A stretch of 64,000 nt of DNA from Thiothrix lacustris DSM 21227 (lineage in GTDB: Bacteria; Pseudomonadota; Gammaproteobacteria; Thiotrichales; Thiotrichaceae). The translations under genes and the position numbers were made by a program. Within the stretch, counting starts at the first letter, position 1. Each line of letters begins with the position of its first letter. This document shows, one piece after another, positions 60,497 through 64,000 of this stretch. Below the pieces are notes generated by a model, which saw nothing but the letters and a program-made list of their open reading frames with translations, made no database searches and was not told the origin of the DNA. The stretch is from contig NZ_JHYQ01000023.1 of the NCBI RefSeq assembly GCF_000621325.1, forward strand, positions 1 to 64,000, written 5' to 3'.

Positions 60497-62562
60497 AACG
60501 GCATCCCTCCCCCACTCGGCTGGCGTGACTGTTCGATAGCCCGCTGCCTCCCCAGTTGCCGGTTACGCTCCGTGCGTTGCTGCTCCAGTTCACGCATTTT
60601 GCGTTTTTCCGCATCCTGATGACCATCATCCATTTCCAACTTGGGTTTTGGTTTTTCGGGCGGTTGCCGGTCATCAATAGATATGCCCCATTCCGGGTTA
60701 TGCTGGATTTCCCCCTCCAGCAGTACACCACCCGCAATCCCCGCTGTTGCAGCATTGCCATTAGCACCTGACGGATGCTCTGGCTCCACTGCCGGGGCTG
60801 GCAGATGTAACCAGGCACTGGGAAGCCCCAGCCCCTTGAGTTCTTTTCCCTGTAATTCGGCGGTATCAGGGCGTGGCAACTTTGCCCTGCCCATGAAGCG
60901 CCTGTCTTCGTAGTACCTGACCTTCAATCCCCGATAAGGTGGGTTTCCGCCCACCATCACCAAGGCTTCAGTAGCCGGAAACTGTAGCACTTCACCCGGT
61001 GTCAACAAGGCACGCGGGGATTCCTGCTCACTGACCATGACGTGCCCCAGCCACGGCGCAAGCCGGTGGCCTGCATAGTTGGTTTGCCGCCGGTTTTCGG
61101 TCGCTGTCCCCAGCATTTCTGAGATACGTTTGGCGGTGCGGTCATCCAGTGTGCCGTAAGTGACCCGAATATGGCTGTTGTCGAGAATGGAGTTGTTCGG
61201 CCCGTAGGCTTTTTCAATCTGGTTGAGGGACTGCGCAATCAACAAGGCGCGGATACCGTAACCTGCCATGTAGGCCAGTTCACTTTCAAAAAACGTCAAG
61301 CGTCCCAAGGTCGGGAACTCATCCAACAACATCAGCAAGTCATGACGGTGTGGCTTGCCATCCTGCCCCATGCTTTCCGTCAGGCGGCGGCCTATCTGGT
61401 TGAGCATCAGGCGTATCAGCGGACGGGTACGGTCAGCATCACTGGGTGGGACAACGATATAAAGGCTGACCGGGTTCTTGGCGTTCATCAGGTCAACAAT
61501 CGTAAAGTCACTAACAGCAGTGTTACGGGAAATGATCGGGTCACGGTATAGCCCTAGGAAACTCATCGCAGTGGACAGGACACCGGATAGCTCATTCTCA
61601 CTCTTGTTCAGCAACTCACGGGCGGCAGAAGCCACCACTGGATGTACCCTGTCACCCAGATGTCTGCATTGGAGCATGTGGTTCAGGGTCTTGAAAAATG
61701 TCCGGTCAGGGTCACTCAGGAACTTGGCTACCCCCGTCAGGGTTTTGTCCGGTTCCGCATAAAGGACGTGCAAGATAGCCCCGACTAGCAGGGAATGCCC
61801 GGTCTTTTCCCAATGATCCATGCGATCCTTACTGCCATCGGGATCCACCAGGATGTCTGCAATGTTTTGCACATCGCGGACTTCATTTTCCCCTTTGCGC
61901 ACTTCCAACAGCGGATTGAAACGCACCGAGAAAGAAGCGGTCGGTTCAAACCGCAGTACATGGGAAAACTGTTTGCGCCAACCGGCGGTAATGTCCCAGT
62001 TCTCGCGTTTCATGTCATAGACCAGCACCGATGCCCGCCAGCTTAGCAAGGTCGGGATAACAATCCCCACCCCTTTACCGCTGCGGGTAGGTGCAAACAC
62101 AAAACAGTGTTCCGGGCCATTGTGCCGCAATAAGGTACGCTCACGGTCTTGCGTTTGTGCCAGCACAATCCCCTCGTCCGCCAGCACACCGGCCTTCTTC
62201 ATGTCTTTCAGTGTCGCCCAACGGGCAGTGCCATAAGCATCCGGGTGTTGGTTACGTTTGGCGCGGTTCACCGACATGAACACAATCACCATGAAAATGG
62301 CAAACACCCCGCCATAAATGATCAGGGAACCCTGAAAGAAAACGGTCTTGGCGTAATAGTCGTACTGGTACAGCCATGCCCAATATTTCCATGGCCAGTA
62401 ACACGGTGTCCCGAACACATGGTAGGCAGGCTCACCCAATGCCTCCTGATACCCCAGTTTATGTGCCACAAACTGGGTCGCCGTTTGCAAGGCAATCATG
62501 GCTCCGATGAAGGCCACGATGAACTGTCCCCACAAGATGGTTGTGCCACGCATTTGACTCAT
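60493..62562 (-). CDS. traG: Type IV coupling protein TraG/VirD4
   Basis: 689 residues; two N-terminal membrane helices (~10-30, ~78-98), Walker A FAPTRSGKGVG (156-166), Walker B LLMLLDEFPTLG, and the C-terminal tail after ~590 is charged and Gln-rich (variable in family). It brings the relaxase-DNA complex to the secretion channel. RBS overlaps the relaxase stop. Confidence 0.9.
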   Translation of the reverse strand: MSQMRGTTILWGQFIVAFIGAMIALQTATQFVAHKLGYQEALGEPAYHVFGTPCYWPWKYWAWLYQYDYYAKTVFFQGSLIIYGGVFAIFMVIVFMSVNRAKRNQHPDAYGTARWATLKDMKKAGVLADEGIVLAQTQDRERTLLRHNGPEHCFVFAPTRSGKGVGIVIPTLLSWRASVLVYDMKRENWDITAGWRKQFSHVLRFEPTASFSVRFNPLLEVRKGENEVRDVQNIADILVDPDGSKDRMDHWEKTGHSLLVGAILHVLYAEPDKTLTGVAKFLSDPDRTFFKTLNHMLQCRHLGDRVHPVVASAARELLNKSENELSGVLSTAMSFLGLYRDPIISRNTAVSDFTIVDLMNAKNPVSLYIVVPPSDADRTRPLIRLMLNQIGRRLTESMGQDGKPHRHDLLMLLDEFPTLGRLTFFESELAYMAGYGIRALLIAQSLNQIEKAYGPNNSILDNSHIRVTYGTLDDRTAKRISEMLGTATENRRQTNYAGHRLAPWLGHVMVSEQESPRALLTPGEVLQFPATEALVMVGGNPPYRGLKVRYYEDRRFMGRAKLPRPDTAELQGKELKGLGLPSAWLHLPAPAVEPEHPSGANGNAATAGIAGGVLLEGEIQHNPEWGISIDDRQPPEKPKPKLEMDDGHQDAEKRKMRELEQQRTERNRQLGRQRAIEQSRQPSGGGMPL

Positions 62563-64000
62563 CGTGCGATCCCCTTCTGAATCTGTTTACTCCACGCCCT
62601 ACCCTGCGGGTTGATGCCAATAGCCATGTTCATGCCTTTGGGTGGCAGGGGTTCCTGTTTCCACGGAACCATGGAAAATTCCTTACTGTTGGCTACCACG
62701 GCATAGCGGCGGTTGGATGGGACATCGACTACCCCCAACACCTTGCCTTGCATGGATTCACCGGCTGCCAACGGGCGGAAAGATAGACCCGTCTTTTGCT
62801 TGATCTGTGCCGCCAGTGTCTGGCGTTCCATGTCGTCCAGTACCGAACGGGAAGCCTGTGTCCCGGCTTCCAGCCCCTGCCCCGTTAACCATTGCGCCCG
62901 TAACGCAGCCGCATTGCGCAACTTGATGGCGACACCCTGCGGTCTGCCGTCTTCCACCAGCGCATGGTAATGCTCATCTAGCCAAGTACGGCCACGGTAA
63001 GTGACTTGGGTATCTATAGGGAGTTGGTGCTGGGCAACGAACACGGTGCGGGTAGTACGGCTGTCTTTTTGTGCCAATGCTTGCACTTGGTCAGGCAGGT
63101 TTTCCGGGATTTGCCAGCGATTACCCTCAATGGACTTCACCACACCCAGATTGGAGAGCGTGTTCAAACGAAGCTGGTGAGCGTGAAGGTAACTCTCTTG
63201 CTGTGCGGGGGTAATCTTCCCGGCCTCTATCGCCCAGGTTGCATGGGATTCAGCATGGTAAATCCCGTCATGCGCAGCAGCGTAACCGGCAATATTCCAG
63301 TCAGCCGCTTTGACGGACTTTTCTTCCAGTACCTGCACCCGGATAACCTGCCCGACCCTAGTTTCCTCTTGGGCAAGGTTACTGATCGGAACTTGATGTA
63401 AAACGCCATCACGGCTTCCCAAAATGAGGTAGCCTCGCTCGGACATTTCATCACTAAGGCCACGGTCAAGAACTACCCCTTCCAGCGGCGTGACGGTAGC
63501 CGGGTCATGCAGGCGGTAGCCACTGGCGGGATGCCCTAACTGCTGTTCTGCACGTTTTAGCCGGGTCATCGCCTCATCGTATTGTCCCAGTTGTTTCAGT
63601 TTGTCCGGTAGGTGGTCTGCCAAACGCCATTGTTGCCCGGCAACCTTTTCTGCATAGCCAAAACGCTCCAGTTCCTGCAAACGTCCCAATAACCGCGAGC
63701 GTTGCAACCGGGCAGCCGGGGTATCCCCGGCAATATCAAAGGTAATGCGGTTATCCTGGGATTGCTGGATCAGTTCACGGTCGGCGCGGGTGAATGACTT
63801 CGCCTTGATTTCTTTCTGGATGGAGTCACGGATTTCGTGTTCCAGCCGGTGGCCAAGTTCTTGGGTTGCCAGCTCGGCGGCACGATGGCGGATACCGTTA
63901 GAGATGTACTCACGGTCAATGAAAACTTCCTCACCTTTTTGGTCAAGACCGTGGATCACAATATGGGTGTGGGGGTTATCCGTGTTGTAGTGGTTAATGG
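62559..64000 (-). CDS. traI: Relaxase (TraI/VirD2-like), C-terminal part, runs off the window
   Basis: The frame continues to the right edge. Near its visible start NHYNTDNPHTHIVIHG is relaxase motif III, whose histidines hold the metal used to nick oriT. The following ~460 residues resemble the DUF3363 C-terminal region of plasmid relaxases. The catalytic tyrosine and oriT lie outside the window to the right. Its stop overlaps traG by 4 bases. Confidence 0.8.
   Translation of the reverse strand, partial: INHYNTDNPHTHIVIHGLDQKGEEVFIDREYISNGIRHRAAELATQELGHRLEHEIRDSIQKEIKAKSFTRADRELIQQSQDNRITFDIAGDTPAARLQRSRLLGRLQELERFGYAEKVAGQQWRLADHLPDKLKQLGQYDEAMTRLKRAEQQLGHPASGYRLHDPATVTPLEGVVLDRGLSDEMSERGYLILGSRDGVLHQVPISNLAQEETRVGQVIRVQVLEEKSVKAADWNIAGYAAAHDGIYHAESHATWAIEAGKITPAQQESYLHAHQLRLNTLSNLGVVKSIEGNRWQIPENLPDQVQALAQKDSRTTRTVFVAQHQLPIDTQVTYRGRTWLDEHYHALVEDGRPQGVAIKLRNAAALRAQWLTGQGLEAGTQASRSVLDDMERQTLAAQIKQKTGLSFRPLAAGESMQGKVLGVVDVPSNRRYAVVANSKEFSMVPWKQEPLPPKGMNMAIGINPQGRAWSKQIQKGIAR

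Noticed and set aside
1-64000. CRISPR arrays, rRNA and tRNA genes
   Set aside because: No spaced repeat arrays and no rRNA or tRNA-like sequence was noticed; a tRNA scan was not possible.

Overview
The window reads as a conjugative plasmid or integrative conjugative element from a proteobacterium, probably a gammaproteobacterium (Thiothrix-like at a guess; no rRNA or tRNA is present to confirm it). It carries a roughly 44 kb island for aerobic breakdown of benzene/toluene and phenols, framed by plasmid-type genes.

Left arm (1-14.6 kb): an IS1182-family end that truncates an AT-rich nuclease-like gene; H-NS; a WGR-like protein; three tandem 13-mers in front of a KfrA-like coiled-coil DNA-binding protein; small plasmid genes; a ProQ/FinO-domain RNA chaperone; an AlkD-like protein; DUF2958 and a methyltransferase/DUF4942 protein; an AAA/DUF4143 ATPase; a TIR-like protein overlapping a tyrosine recombinase; and a divergent HipBA pair. 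Three operons here begin with copies of one conserved leader.

Island (14.6-58.9 kb), mostly read right to left. DmpKLMNOP hydroxylates phenols to catechols, and catechol 2,3-dioxygenase with its ferredoxin opens the ring. DmpD or DmpC then DmpI/DmpH handle the ring-fission product, and DmpE, DmpG and DmpF finish to pyruvate and acetyl-CoA. TmoABCDEF, the toluene 4-monooxygenase type, feeds phenols or cresols into this path. Accessory parts are a FadL/TodX-type porin, a MetA-type outer-membrane protein, an RND solvent-efflux pump with its TetR regulator, and a cytochrome b561. The meta pathway is split into three transcription units. Two have near-superimposable sigma54 promoters and belong to the DmpR-like regulator; the third sits opposite a GntR regulator and ends in an unexpected leuB-like gene. 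TmoS/TmoT (TodST type) follow tmoF in the same operon, and a Tod-box-like site lies before tmoA. Between the catechol dioxygenase unit and tmoA is a tight operon of unknown role: TSUP, permease, small ORF, DapA-like, SDR, class V aminotransferase-like, AEC transporter, SDR.

Right arm (59.1-64 kb): a TrbB ATPase with a shortened C-terminus, a ribbon-helix-helix protein, a TraG/VirD4 coupling protein and the C-terminal part of a relaxase, each overlapping the next by 4 bases. Other trb genes are not seen, so transfer ability cannot be judged from this window.
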